Shown: positions 1-8,360, counted from the stretch's first letter. The stretch: DNA of 36,033 nt from an uncultured Lachnospiraceae bacterium (GCA_951800145.1 CATOJE010000034.1:1-36033); one strand, 5' to 3'. The notes: generated from the sequence alone by a model not told the origin. Numbers and translations: made by a program.

Positions 1-292
1 AAACCTATACCTTTTGAGACAGTTTTTTCTTTCTTGTATTCTTTCTTTTATTTTCTTTTTTCCCATGATACTCAGCATAATGCTCAAGTTAATCAGAGCC
101 TTTTCTAAACCCCTGCCTCCGGCAGCCGCCATCCATTTTTCAGCGCTGCCGGAGAGTCTGATCAGGAGCACACCCAAAGACAGCCTGATTATCATACATA
201 ATGGCATTTTCCGGTGAGGAGTCGACTTTATGCGTCAGGGGTGCTGAAGGAGCTCTGCGCCATCTCCGGCTACAGCGGGTATATCCGTAAAA
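1..292. other. left-edge stretch with no assignable gene
   Basis: I recognise no gene here. On the minus strand a reading frame runs from an ATG at 207 to the window edge. It encodes a short hydrophobic stretch followed by a very basic segment (MGKKKIKERIQERKN), but it has no Shine-Dalgarno sequence and I know no family for it. The opposite frame (14-217) is its mirror and equally unsupported. At 230-290 the plus strand reads GVLKELCAISGYSGYIRK without a start codon, which could be the tail of a decayed gene. Intergenic sequence or gene debris is the safest description. Confidence 0.3.
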
Positions 293-756
293 TCACAGTC
301 CATGGTAAGGTAGCAGATCATGAACTTTAAACTCCAAAATGAACGCATTGTCCTTACTTTTTCGTGGTTTTAGTACTGCATCATATCGGCCAAAACCGCT
401 TTCCCGATTGGAAGTAATGGTATACCGATCCGATAATTCTACTATAAGCCTTAATACAAATCCATGGTAGAAGCAGACACTTGATTTTGGTTCTGTCAAA
501 CTCGTAGTGATCGCTTCCACGGAGTGAAATCGTTCCGGCTCTGCCACTGAAGCTGATGGTATTTCTCCTCTTTCCCTATAGATAAGTTCTCAAATATCTG
601 ACCCTGATCCTTATATTTAACGATGAAAAACCGTTTCAGCATATTCATATTCAAGGTTTTTCCAAATCCTCTTGGGCGGGCGAGCAGCGTTACATCATCC
701 TCACTCTCCCACCATTCTTTTATAAAATGGCTTTTGTCAATGTCTGTGAACGGCAA
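293..756 (-). pseudogene. remnant of AAA-ATPase / PD-(D/E)XK nuclease family gene
   Basis: Two short minus-strand frames match the two ends of the intact paralogue at 11889-13580. The 5' part (about 743-555) carries DKSHFIKEWW and the P-loop RPRGFGKT, corresponding to paralogue residues 24 to about 88. The 3' part (about 500-302) carries TSNRESGFGRYD and FILEFKV, corresponding to about residues 455 to 508. The roughly 360 residues between them, including the Walker B region, are gone, and the halves are in different frames. The first 23 codons are replaced by a dispersed repeat (744-772), and the C-terminal 55 or so residues are missing. The apparent GTG start of the 3' frame has no ribosome binding site. 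This is a dead copy, and the comparison with the intact gene makes the call firm. Confidence 0.85.
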
Positions 757-772
757 GGCCGCGAACAGTAAC
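744..772. repeat. dispersed 29-bp repeat, copy 1
   Basis: The stretch from CTGTGAACGGC to AACAGTAAC matches 35105-35133 at 26 of 29 positions in the same orientation. It contains the short inverted pair CGGC/GCCG. It abuts the point where homology of the ATPase/nuclease remnant stops, so it probably marks an insertion or deletion junction. Its type (REP-like or the end of a non-autonomous element) is not known. Confidence 0.65.
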
Positions 773-792
773 GGTTTCTATCTGTAAATTTA

Positions 793-833
793 ACAATACC
801 AGCCCTGTATCAAGCCTGCAGGACTGGTATTGT
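793..833. terminator. intrinsic terminator downstream of pgi
   Basis: A 15-bp stem (793-807 with 819-833, one G-T pair) encloses an 11-nt loop. It lies about 75 nt past the pgi stop codon. The minus-strand flank reads TAAATTT, a modest U-rich tail, so termination of pgi is likely but the hairpin is not a textbook case. Confidence 0.6.
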
Positions 834-907
834 ATTCTAATAATTATACTTATGTATGCAAATTGTTATAGTAAATTATTATAAAGCGGGGAATATACCG
901 CTGGAAA

Positions 908-2488
908 TCAGATATTCAGCAGATCGCTGTACACCTTCAGCGCCCCGTCGGTTTCATGGGCCAGCACCTTCTTGGCCAGCACCTTTCCAAGCTGTACACC
1001 CTCCTGGTCAAAGCTGTTTACGTTCCACACAAAGCCCTGGAACATTACCTTATTTTCGAAGTGGGACAGCAGTGCGCCTAAGGTCCGGGGATTTAACTGA
1101 TCGCCGATGATGATGCTGGAGGGACGGCCTCCCTCAAAGTTTTTATTCCGGTTCTCGTCGGACTTGCCGCAGGCAAAGGCTACGATCTGGGCGGCTACAT
1201 TCGCGCAGAGCTTCTGCTGGCTGGTGCTGTCCTGGATCACTACATCTGTGCCGATCTGGCTGTCCTTAAATCCGATAAACTGCAGGGGCACGATGGAGGT
1301 TCCCTGGTGGAGCAGCTGATAGAAGGAGTGCTGTCCATTGGTTCCGGGCTCGCCGAAGATCACCGGGCCGGTCTGGTAGTGGATGGGCTCGCCGAAGCGG
1401 TTCACGGACTTTCCATTAGACTCCATGTCCAGCTGCTGCAGGTGAGCCGGGAAGCGGCTCAGAGCCTGGGAGTAGGGAAGGACTGCCGTGCACAGGTATC
1501 CCAGCACATTCCGCTCGTAAACGCCGATGAGGGCATCCAGCATAGCAGGGTTCTTGAAGATATCTTTATTCTTAGACAGCTCGTCCTCTTTGGCCGCGCC
1601 CTCCAGGAACTGTGCGAATACCTCCGGGCCAAAGGCCAGGGATAATACGGCGCCGCCTACTGCGGAGCTGGAGGAATAGCGCCCTCCGATGTAATCATCC
1701 ATGAAAAATGCGGCCAGATAGTCATCGCTCTTAGCCAGGGGGGAAGTTTCGCTGGTTACTGCCACCATATGCTTGGAAGGATCCAGACCTGCCTTTGTTA
1801 AGGCCTCCTTCACAAAGGATTCATTGGTCAGGGTCTCTAAGGTGGTGCCGGACTTGGATACCAGGATGAACAGGGAGTGGGCCAGATCTATGGAGCTTAA
1901 GACCGCTGCCGCGTCATCCGGATCTACGTTGCTGATGAACTTTGCCTCCATCTTAAAGGTATCATGCCTTTTTGCCCAGTGCTCCAGAGCCAGATAGATA
2001 GCCCGGGGGCCTAAGTCGCTGCCGCCGATGCCGATCTGAACCACGGTGGTAAACTTCTCCCCCGCCCCATTTGCAATCTGGCCGCTATGTACCTTGCCTG
2101 CAAACTCTGCGATCTTTTCCTGTACGCCGGTATAAAAGTCACGCTTATTCACGCCGTCTGCCACAACAGCTTCCCCCAGCTGTCCTCTTGTCAGATGGTG
2201 AAGCACCAGGCGCTTCTCGCCGGTGTTGATCACGGCTCCGTTATAAAGCGCCTCAAATTTATCCACAAGCTGGGCTTCCTCTGCCAGCTTAGCCAGGCCT
2301 GCCAGCACCTTGTCATCTACCTGCTTGGCCCCATAGTTATAAGCCATTCCCTCTGCCATGGGTACGCTGTACTTCTTCACCCGCTCTGCGCCGCTCTCTC
2401 CGGCCATCACCTGAGCCAGGTTCACGGGCTCTGCCTTGGAAATCTCCTGCATTGAAGCAAGGGTATCCATATTGTTCCAATTGATCAT
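908..2488 (-). CDS. pgi: glucose-6-phosphate isomerase
   Basis: Cytoplasmic enzyme that interconverts glucose 6-phosphate and fructose 6-phosphate in glycolysis and gluconeogenesis. The 526-residue protein has both SIS-type halves. The phosphate-binding segment SKSGTTLET is at 211-219 and the family signature FGEPGTNGQHSF at about 378-389, with the expected catalytic Glu380. His394 and Lys502 fall where the ring-opening His and the active-site Lys are known in this family. VQIGIGGSDLG (150-160) is the N-terminal signature. The ATG start is preceded by AAGGAGG. The gene stands alone, with its own promoter (2525-2553) and a downstream hairpin, as expected for a housekeeping gene. It is full length with no anomalies. 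Confidence 0.98.
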   Translation of the reverse strand: MINWNNMDTLASMQEISKAEPVNLAQVMAGESGAERVKKYSVPMAEGMAYNYGAKQVDDKVLAGLAKLAEEAQLVDKFEALYNGAVINTGEKRLVLHHLTRGQLGEAVVADGVNKRDFYTGVQEKIAEFAGKVHSGQIANGAGEKFTTVVQIGIGGSDLGPRAIYLALEHWAKRHDTFKMEAKFISNVDPDDAAAVLSSIDLAHSLFILVSKSGTTLETLTNESFVKEALTKAGLDPSKHMVAVTSETSPLAKSDDYLAAFFMDDYIGGRYSSSSAVGGAVLSLAFGPEVFAQFLEGAAKEDELSKNKDIFKNPAMLDALIGVYERNVLGYLCTAVLPYSQALSRFPAHLQQLDMESNGKSVNRFGEPIHYQTGPVIFGEPGTNGQHSFYQLLHQGTSIVPLQFIGFKDSQIGTDVVIQDSTSQQKLCANVAAQIVAFACGKSDENRNKNFEGGRPSSIIIGDQLNPRTLGALLSHFENKVMFQGFVWNVNSFDQEGVQLGKVLAKKVLAHETDGALKVYSDLLNI

Positions 2489-2524
2489 AATCCTGTCCTC
2501 CTTGATAAATATTTCACTGGGACA

Positions 2525-2553
2525 ATTATACTATCAATCGGGCTTTGATTCAA
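2525..2553 (-). promoter_or_regulatory. sigma-A promoter of pgi
   Basis: On the minus strand TTGAAT (2548-2553) and TATAAT (2525-2530) are separated by 17 bp. The predicted start of transcription is about 30 nt upstream of the pgi ATG. Confidence 0.75.
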
Positions 2554-2594
2554 GCATTATTGCGCCCCATTTTGAATCATATTAAACCCTGGGG

Positions 2595-2645
2595 TTCCCT
2601 GTGACTTTCACTCACAGGGAGCGCCTTGCGGGACATTCCCTGTGA
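2595..2645. repeat. palindromic repeat between ygeX and pgi
   Basis: TCCCTGTGA (2596-2604) pairs with TCACAGGGA (2612-2620) around a 7-nt loop, and a third copy of TTCCCTGTGA follows at 2636-2645. Read on the minus strand the hairpin core is TGTGAgtgaaagTCACA, nearly identical to the core of the larger hairpin at 35019-35051. There is no T-run, so it is a poor intrinsic terminator for ygeX, although it lies where one would be expected. Confidence 0.55.
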
Positions 2646-2655
2646 ACAATAACAA

Positions 2656-3864
2656 TTACGTTACAATAGCCCGGTAGCTTTCCGGATCTGTGTCCCCCTC
2701 CGTATTAATCAGGAGAATCACAGAATCCTTTCCCAATCCCATCTGCTCCTTCCAGTGAGAAAACGCCTTCTCCTGGAGGAGCAGCGCCGCGGCGCCTAAG
2801 GTTACTGCCCCGGACTCCCCGGAAATCACAGGGGCATCCCTCTGTTCCGGAGTCCTATACCTTCTCATGCCGTAAGCTGCCACGGAATCGGAGCAGGAGA
2901 GATAACCGGAAGCAAAGTCCCGCAAAATGGGCCAGGTAATCCGGCAGGGCGTGCCGCAATTTAATCCGGCCATAATCGTCTGAGGCTCCCCCTCTACAGA
3001 ATGGGCCCTGCCGTCTCCGGCCCTGGCTGACAAGAAAATGCAGGCGGCCGCCTCCGGCTCTGCGATGATGACCGCAGGCCGCCTTTTACGGTAATGATTC
3101 ATCAGATATCCCGTCACTCCTCCGGCCATGGCTCCCACCCCAGCCTGCAAAAATACGTGGGTAGGCTCCATTCCCCGGCCTTCCAGCTGGCAGACCGCTT
3201 CCCAGGCCATGGTCAGATATCCCTGAATAATCCATCGGGGCACTTCCTCGTATCCCTCCCACGCCGTATCCTGAATCAAAAGCCAGCCCTGTCTCCGGCT
3301 CATCTCCCAGGCAAGCTCCACGGTCTCATCATAATTTTTCTCCGTAATCTCCACCACCGCCGGTCCTGCCTCCCGGATTGCCCGGGCCCTCTGTAAAGAG
3401 GAGCCCTTCGGCATCAGCACATGCGCCTTACAGGCAAATAATTTTGCCGCGAAGGCGACGCCCTTTCCATGATTCCCGTCGGTGGCGGTGATAAAGGTTA
3501 TCTGGGACAGCTGTTGTCTTACCTCCTCCTTCTGAAAATCCTCAAATTCCCTTTCCTCCGGATTCCATCCCAAATGGGTACACAGCATGCGGAACATGGC
3601 GTAGGTTCCCCCTAAGCCCTTAAATGCATTGAGCCCGAACCGTGTGGACTCATCTTTTACAAAGATCCCCTTCACCTCGAGGAGGCGGCTAAGCTGCTCC
3701 AGAGATATCAGCTGTGTTTCCTGATATCCGGGAATTCCCCGGTGAAACTTCACTGCCTGGGCAGCCGCCTCATCCCCCAGATTTTCCGGTGATTCCTGGT
3801 TCTCCTTTACGGTGTTTTGGATAAATTCCATGCAAAGCCTACTTTTTCCCTGGATTGCCGTCAT
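2656..3864 (-). CDS. ygeX: diaminopropionate ammonia-lyase
   Basis: PLP enzyme that converts 2,3-diaminopropionate to pyruvate and two ammonia. At 402 residues it is close to E. coli YgeX. The PLP lysine is Lys82 in NAFKGLGG, the segment ATDGNHGKG with Asp129 follows, and QDTAWEGYEEVPRWIIQGY is typical of the family. It is a fold-type II enzyme acting in the cytoplasm. The ATG is 11 nt after GAGGGGAGAG, which overlaps the stop of the transporter gene upstream, so the two are co-transcribed. It is the last gene of the operon driven from 6286-6314. In anaerobes ygeX is a known member of purine/uric acid degradation clusters together with ygeY. Here that supports a role in nitrogen-compound catabolism, although the other purine genes are absent from the window. 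Confidence 0.93.
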   Translation of the reverse strand: MTAIQGKSRLCMEFIQNTVKENQESPENLGDEAAAQAVKFHRGIPGYQETQLISLEQLSRLLEVKGIFVKDESTRFGLNAFKGLGGTYAMFRMLCTHLGWNPEEREFEDFQKEEVRQQLSQITFITATDGNHGKGVAFAAKLFACKAHVLMPKGSSLQRARAIREAGPAVVEITEKNYDETVELAWEMSRRQGWLLIQDTAWEGYEEVPRWIIQGYLTMAWEAVCQLEGRGMEPTHVFLQAGVGAMAGGVTGYLMNHYRKRRPAVIIAEPEAAACIFLSARAGDGRAHSVEGEPQTIMAGLNCGTPCRITWPILRDFASGYLSCSDSVAAYGMRRYRTPEQRDAPVISGESGAVTLGAAALLLQEKAFSHWKEQMGLGKDSVILLINTEGDTDPESYRAIVT

Positions 3865-3883
3865 TGTCGTTTACTCTCCCCTC

Positions 3884-5089
3884 TTAATGCAGAAGTGCTG
3901 CGATGCTGGATAAGGAGCGAATCCCGGAAAATGCCATAAACACAGTAACCAACCCGCACAGCCCCAGCAGCCATTTTGGATGCCGGTACTCTCCCACGAT
4001 CTCTTTCTTCTGGGAAGCCGCCAGCATAATCAGCAGCGTTACCGGAAGCACCAGTCCGTTCAGCGCCCCGGTCAGTATGAGAAGGCTGGCCGGCTTTCCC
4101 ACAAACAAAAAGATCAGACCGGAAATCAGGATAAACACAATGCTCAGCGGATTCCGGTGATCCCGCACGGTCCTAGAAAAGCTGGATAAAAAGGTCATAG
4201 AGGTGTAGGATGCCCCGATGACAGAAGAGATGGAGGCAAACAGCAGCACACACCCGAAAAACTTATAACCTACGACACCTGCCGCCTTTAAAAATGCGTC
4301 TGCCGCCGGGTTTTCTGGATCCAGGATCTCGCCTCTGGAAACCACACCCAGGATCGCCAGGAAGAGGAAAATACGGATCAGGTTTGCCACAATAATCCCA
4401 ATCATGGCGGACTGGTCGATTTTCTTTAAGTTTTCCCGCCCGGAAACCGCTCCCTCCAGCAGCCGGTGTCCTCCCGCAAAGGGGTGGTAGCCTCCCACAG
4501 TCCCTCCTACAATGGTTAAGATCGCCATAAAGGGAATTTCATCTGGCATAATCGTCTTTTTCAGCGCCTCTCCCACCGGCGGGTGGGTGGAAACAGCCAC
4601 ATAGGCAATCAGCAGAATCATACAGACCCCAAGGAACTGGGTGAGCTTGTCCATGGCCTTCCCCGCCTCCTTGGAGAGGAAGATAGACACAGACAGAATC
4701 AAAGCCAGGATGGTGCCAATCCGCATATCCAGCCCGAAGATAACATTAAGTCCTAAGGCGCAGCCTGCCACGTTTCCGATATTAAAGATCAGACAGCCGG
4801 CTACAATTAGGAAGGCCAATACATAGCCCAGCCCCGGGAAAACCAGATTGGCGATCTCCTGTCCCTTCCGGCCGGAAACGCCGATGATTCTCCAGACTGT
4901 GATCTGCACCACGATGGACATACACAGTGCCACAAAAATAACAAATCCAAAGGTTCCCCCCAGCTGCTGGGTAAAGGTGGCGCTCTGGGTCAGAAAGCTG
5001 GGGCCTACGGCTGCGGTAGCCATCAGAAAGGCGGCCCCCAGCACCACTGAAAAATTGCTTTTATTTCCTCCTTCAGTTGTTTTTCCCAT
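3884..5089 (-). CDS. NRAMP-fold transporter lacking the metal-binding motifs
   Basis: A 401-residue membrane protein with about 11 hydrophobic segments, related to the NRAMP (Mn/Fe transporter) family. The canonical DPGN of transmembrane helix 1 is replaced by AVGPSFLTQ (27-35), and the helix 6 MPH motif by GGYHPFAGGH (199-208). In classical NRAMPs the Asp, Asn and Met of these motifs hold the metal ion, so this protein is unlikely to carry Mn or Fe by the usual route. It sits between the PreA-like oxidoreductase gene and ygeX in one operon, which suggests it imports their substrate or an ion they need. An NRAMP-related magnesium carrier is another possibility. The ATG lies 12 nt after the stop of the upstream gene, with a GGGGCGGG-like purine-rich site. 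Membership of the superfamily is fairly sure; the substrate is unknown. Confidence 0.75.
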   Translation of the reverse strand: MGKTTEGGNKSNFSVVLGAAFLMATAAVGPSFLTQSATFTQQLGGTFGFVIFVALCMSIVVQITVWRIIGVSGRKGQEIANLVFPGLGYVLAFLIVAGCLIFNIGNVAGCALGLNVIFGLDMRIGTILALILSVSIFLSKEAGKAMDKLTQFLGVCMILLIAYVAVSTHPPVGEALKKTIMPDEIPFMAILTIVGGTVGGYHPFAGGHRLLEGAVSGRENLKKIDQSAMIGIIVANLIRIFLFLAILGVVSRGEILDPENPAADAFLKAAGVVGYKFFGCVLLFASISSVIGASYTSMTFLSSFSRTVRDHRNPLSIVFILISGLIFLFVGKPASLLILTGALNGLVLPVTLLIMLAASQKKEIVGEYRHPKWLLGLCGLVTVFMAFSGIRSLSSIAALLH

Positions 5090-5101
5090 CTGCCCGCCCC
5101 C

Positions 5102-6253
5102 TTAATGAAGCGCAACCGCGCCAAGAGGACATAGCTGCTGGCAGACTCCGCAGCCGTCGCATTTGGCCGCGTCCACTACCCTGGCGCCATCCTTTTCTGA
5201 GATTGCCCGATACATACACACCTTCTGGCACAGCCCGCAGTTGGTACATTTGCTGCTGTCCACGGCTGCATGCTTAGCCGGCAGCTTGGCCAGCTCCTCT
5301 ACGGTGGTGATATCCTTCAGTGCGATTCCCCGAATCTGGTCAAAGGACTGATATCCCTTTTCATCCATCCATTGGTCTAAATCCTTGATGATTTTTGTGA
5401 TGCACTCATAGCCGTTCCACATCACTGCTGTACACAGCTGCACCGTGGTGGCTCCCAGCATAATGTATTCGATCACTTCCCGGTAGCTGTTTACGCCGCC
5501 TACCGCGGAGATGGGGATGTCCACATTTCTGGCCACCTCAGACAGATGGCGCATGATCACCGGCTTGATAGCTGGTCCGGTATATCCGCCGTATCCGCAC
5601 AGATAAGGCTTTCCTGTGTCGATATCCACACCGGCAAAGGAGCGGATGGAATTGCTGATAGTTAAACCATCTGCGCCGGCCTCCTTCGCCGCCTGGGCGA
5701 TCTCCACCATATCTGCCACATTTGGGGTTAATTTCACGGTAAATGGAATCTTCGCCGCGCTTTTCCCTGCTTTTACCTGCTGGAAGGTACGCTCTGCACT
5801 CTTCCCGATATGCATGCCCACCGTGGATGCCGGCATGGGGCAGGACACATTTAATTCCAAAAGATCCGCCATGCCTGTAGACTGGATTTCCTCCACCAGC
5901 TTCGCCGTGTCCTCCGGATCCGGCATGGCCAGGATGCTGATATGCATGGTGGCCCCGCCTTCCTTTGCCACTGCCAGCTCCTTGGTCAGCCACTGATCTC
6001 TGGTCATGGTGGTAAATAATTCCAGATTTATCTGACCGATGGGCTTCCCGTGATACCGGTGCATAAAGATCCGCCCATTACATGGGTGGGCGGCCCAGTC
6101 CTGCTTCGGGCCGATGGTTTTCGGGATCACCCCGCCGATCCCGGCCTGAGCGGCAAGCCGCATCCCTTCTCCGTCCCATCCCGGTGTGGCCGATGCCAGG
6201 ACCAGAGGATTCCGATAATTCACTCCACAATAATTCACGTTCAAATTTGCCAT
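5102..6253 (-). CDS. PreA-like FMN oxidoreductase with two [4Fe-4S] sites
   Basis: A 383-residue protein with a dihydroorotate/dihydropyrimidine dehydrogenase-type TIM barrel (about 1-300). It then has a C-terminal ferredoxin domain with two complete motifs, CTNCGLCQKVC and CDGCGVCQQLC. LELNVSCP is the family's phosphate/substrate loop signature. The following segment, where PreA and mammalian DPD carry the catalytic Cys, reads VGMHIGKSAE and has no Cys. The reaction may therefore differ from pyrimidine reduction. No PreT-like partner is encoded nearby. The start is taken at the ATG at 6253, which follows AAAGGAGAA; a frame upstream of it has no ribosome binding site. It is the first gene of the operon with the NRAMP-fold transporter (12-nt gap) and ygeX. 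PreA-like proteins near ygeX/ygeY are known from anaerobic nitrogen-catabolic clusters. The exact substrate is not established. Confidence 0.8.
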   Translation of the reverse strand: MANLNVNYCGVNYRNPLVLASATPGWDGEGMRLAAQAGIGGVIPKTIGPKQDWAAHPCNGRIFMHRYHGKPIGQINLELFTTMTRDQWLTKELAVAKEGGATMHISILAMPDPEDTAKLVEEIQSTGMADLLELNVSCPMPASTVGMHIGKSAERTFQQVKAGKSAAKIPFTVKLTPNVADMVEIAQAAKEAGADGLTISNSIRSFAGVDIDTGKPYLCGYGGYTGPAIKPVIMRHLSEVARNVDIPISAVGGVNSYREVIEYIMLGATTVQLCTAVMWNGYECITKIIKDLDQWMDEKGYQSFDQIRGIALKDITTVEELAKLPAKHAAVDSSKCTNCGLCQKVCMYRAISEKDGARVVDAAKCDGCGVCQQLCPLGAVALH

Positions 6254-6285
6254 GCTTACTTTCTCCTTTTCGTTTGATATCCGAA

Positions 6286-6314
6286 AGTATAGCATGGTGC
6301 ATTTTCTCTGTCAT
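6286..6314 (-). promoter_or_regulatory. promoter of the preA-like/transporter/ygeX operon
   Basis: ATGACA (6309-6314) and TATACT (6286-6291) on the minus strand are 17 bp apart, five of six matches each. Transcription would start about 26 nt before the ATG at 6253. An AT-rich stretch upstream (6315-6375) is where the PucR-type regulator could bind, but I see no clear operator. Confidence 0.7.
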
Positions 6315-6395
6315 TGTAATGATAATCTAATAAATGCCTACATTTTATAGTTATTTGATACAATCCATGTTATATAGCTGATTTCCTTCCGCTGC

Positions 6396-6460
6396 CATCC
6401 TTCCTGTCCCTCCCGCCGGCCATCTTTCCTGTCCCTCCCGCCGGCCATCCGTTCTATCCC
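6396..6460. repeat. 25-bp tandem repeat at the pucR 3' end
   Basis: Unit 6396-6420 is repeated at 6421-6445 with one difference, and a degenerate partial third unit (6446-6460) runs into the last codons of the PucR gene. Each full unit contains TCCCTCCCGCCGGC. The array separates the regulator's stop codon from the promoter region of the next operon. No hairpin with a T-run is formed. Confidence 0.8.
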
Positions 6461-8094
6461 TTCAGCTGGCGCAGCTTCAGGCAAAGCTGCAGATGGAACA
6501 GGACCTGGTCATCGGAAAGCTTTTTCCCTAGCAGGCTTTCTACCTTCCCCAGCCGGTAGATCACAGAATTCTTGTGGACATACAGCGCGTCTGCGGTTTT
6601 TCTTAAGTTCATTCCATTGGCAAAATAAGCCTCCAGTGTCTCCGCCAGAGCGCCTTCACTTTCCCGGTCATACCGCTCTATCGCCCCCATATATTCATAA
6701 TAAAAATCCGCTGCAGCCATGGAATCCTCCAGCTGGCTCAGGAAACACAGACAGCCCAGCTTTTCAAAGGAGGTAAGCCCTGGCCCCTCCTCCTTCTTTT
6801 TGATCCGCCTTCCTGCCTTAATGGCATACCTGGCTTCATTCCAGCTCTCGGTCACCTTCCCCAGCCCTGCCTTCTCTCTCCCTATTCCCGCGGAGAAATT
6901 TAATTGTCCGTAGCGGGCAGACAGACGGCGAAGGACGGCCTCCAGGGCCGGGACGCCGCTTTTCGCCCGGTTTCTGCTCTCGGTCTGCATCAGTCCTGTA
7001 ATATCCATGCCGCTTCCTAACAGCAGCACAGGAATCTTCTCCTCCGAAAACTGATGCTCCAGCTCTGCGCGCATGTCACTCTTTATTTTCTGTATCCGTT
7101 TCTCCGACAGCTTCCTGGTTCCGGACAGGCAGTTCTCAAAGGAATCGATTCCCAGGATAAACGCACAGCTCTTCTTTGTAAAGTCAAAGCCCACATACCG
7201 CCCGCGCCGAAGCATAACCTCCTCATCCCCATACCGCTTTGCCAGCAGATCATCTAACAGCTGCTCCTTTACCTTCTGCTCCTCCTGTCTGGCGGTCTGC
7301 TCCTTTAAAAGCTCCACCGCAATCAGGCTGCTGGCATTTTCGAAGGCAAGGAGATCCATGGAGCTGGCCTCCTCCTTTGGCATGTCCAGGATCAGATAGG
7401 CAATGTGTTCATTTTTTACGAAAATCGGAATGCAGATCTGGGGTTTCCCGCCGGAATGATAAATAATATTGCATTTGTTCTTTTTCATCCTCCGCAAGGC
7501 ATTTTCTGAAAAACGCCATCCAGCCGGCTGCTCCTTTTCGCCCCCCAGGTCAAGGGCAAGAACCATTCCCCGGGGACTCACCACCGCTGCTGTTCCCAGA
7601 ACCACCTGTCCCAACACAGAGCACAGTCCCTTTAAGCCAAGCCCCTCCACCATCACCTGGATCAGACGGTTGTGAATCTCTTCGTTCCGCTTCATCACCG
7701 CGATCTGGCTTTGGGTAATCTGGTGAAAAATCGGCAGAATACAGTCCATATAGGGCAGATCCCCGGGCAATAAAAACAGAGGAAAATCATGTTCATCTGC
7801 GTATTGAATCATTTCCACCGGTATCTCAGGCAGATATGCCCCCGGCTTTACCGCCAGGGCCGCCGCCCCCTTCTCCTCCAGCGCTTCCATCAGCCTCAGC
7901 CCCTTTTCCGCGGTCTGGAAGGCATATCCCGCAGTAAAGAGAATTTCCCCTCCATGAAGCCAGTGCTCCACCTCCGGCACCTCCTGAATATTCGCAGAGC
8001 TGACCATCCGGTCCGTCCCGCCCTTCCCGCCTATTAATTCCGCTCTGGAAAAGGGCGGGATTTCCATTATCTCCTTCAGCTTTATCCCTGTCAT
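6454..8094 (-). CDS. PucR family transcriptional regulator
   Basis: A 546-residue cytoplasmic regulator with an N-terminal PucR (purine catabolism regulator-like) domain over about the first 125 residues. It has a central CdaR/GGDEF-like region, and a C-terminal helix-turn-helix in which LRKTADALYVHKNSVIYRL matches the PucR/CdaR HTH. The start is placed at the ATG at 8094, behind CCGGAGGAAAC. A longer frame to 8145 has no ribosome binding site. It lies between the ygeX operon (same strand, 200 bp downstream) and the divergent ygeY, so it most likely controls both in response to a purine-derived or related nitrogen metabolite. The family assignment is firm; the effector is inferred from context. 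Confidence 0.9.
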   Translation of the reverse strand: MTGIKLKEIMEIPPFSRAELIGGKGGTDRMVSSANIQEVPEVEHWLHGGEILFTAGYAFQTAEKGLRLMEALEEKGAAALAVKPGAYLPEIPVEMIQYADEHDFPLFLLPGDLPYMDCILPIFHQITQSQIAVMKRNEEIHNRLIQVMVEGLGLKGLCSVLGQVVLGTAAVVSPRGMVLALDLGGEKEQPAGWRFSENALRRMKKNKCNIIYHSGGKPQICIPIFVKNEHIAYLILDMPKEEASSMDLLAFENASSLIAVELLKEQTARQEEQKVKEQLLDDLLAKRYGDEEVMLRRGRYVGFDFTKKSCAFILGIDSFENCLSGTRKLSEKRIQKIKSDMRAELEHQFSEEKIPVLLLGSGMDITGLMQTESRNRAKSGVPALEAVLRRLSARYGQLNFSAGIGREKAGLGKVTESWNEARYAIKAGRRIKKKEEGPGLTSFEKLGCLCFLSQLEDSMAAADFYYEYMGAIERYDRESEGALAETLEAYFANGMNLRKTADALYVHKNSVIYRLGKVESLLGKKLSDDQVLFHLQLCLKLRQLKG

Positions 8095-8360
8095 GTTTCC
8101 TCCGGCCTTCTTTCGTTCTTTTTCTTCCCTTTCATCATATCCCATTTTTTCTGTATCAGCAAGATGCTTTTATTCTTTTTAACTAATCTATTTTCTTTTC
8201 TTTTGTATTAATATACTATATTCATTCCTTCCATTGACTGCTATGATGGAATACAGAGGTTGTTGTTCAAGGCCATGCATTTTATTCAAGTGGGCGGCCA
8301 TGACGGCTTACTTCAGAAAAATATTCATCGGAAATCAGGGAAAGAAAGGTGGCTGACATT

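Noticed and set aside
14..217. 67-codon plus-strand frame and its open minus-strand counterpart at the left edge
   Set aside because: Neither has a ribosome binding site or recognisable family, and the two are mirror images of the same sequence; the minus frame runs off the window so it cannot be judged.
2596..2620. Intrinsic terminator of ygeX
   Set aside because: The stem is good but no T-run follows on the minus strand; it fits better as a member of the dispersed palindrome family.
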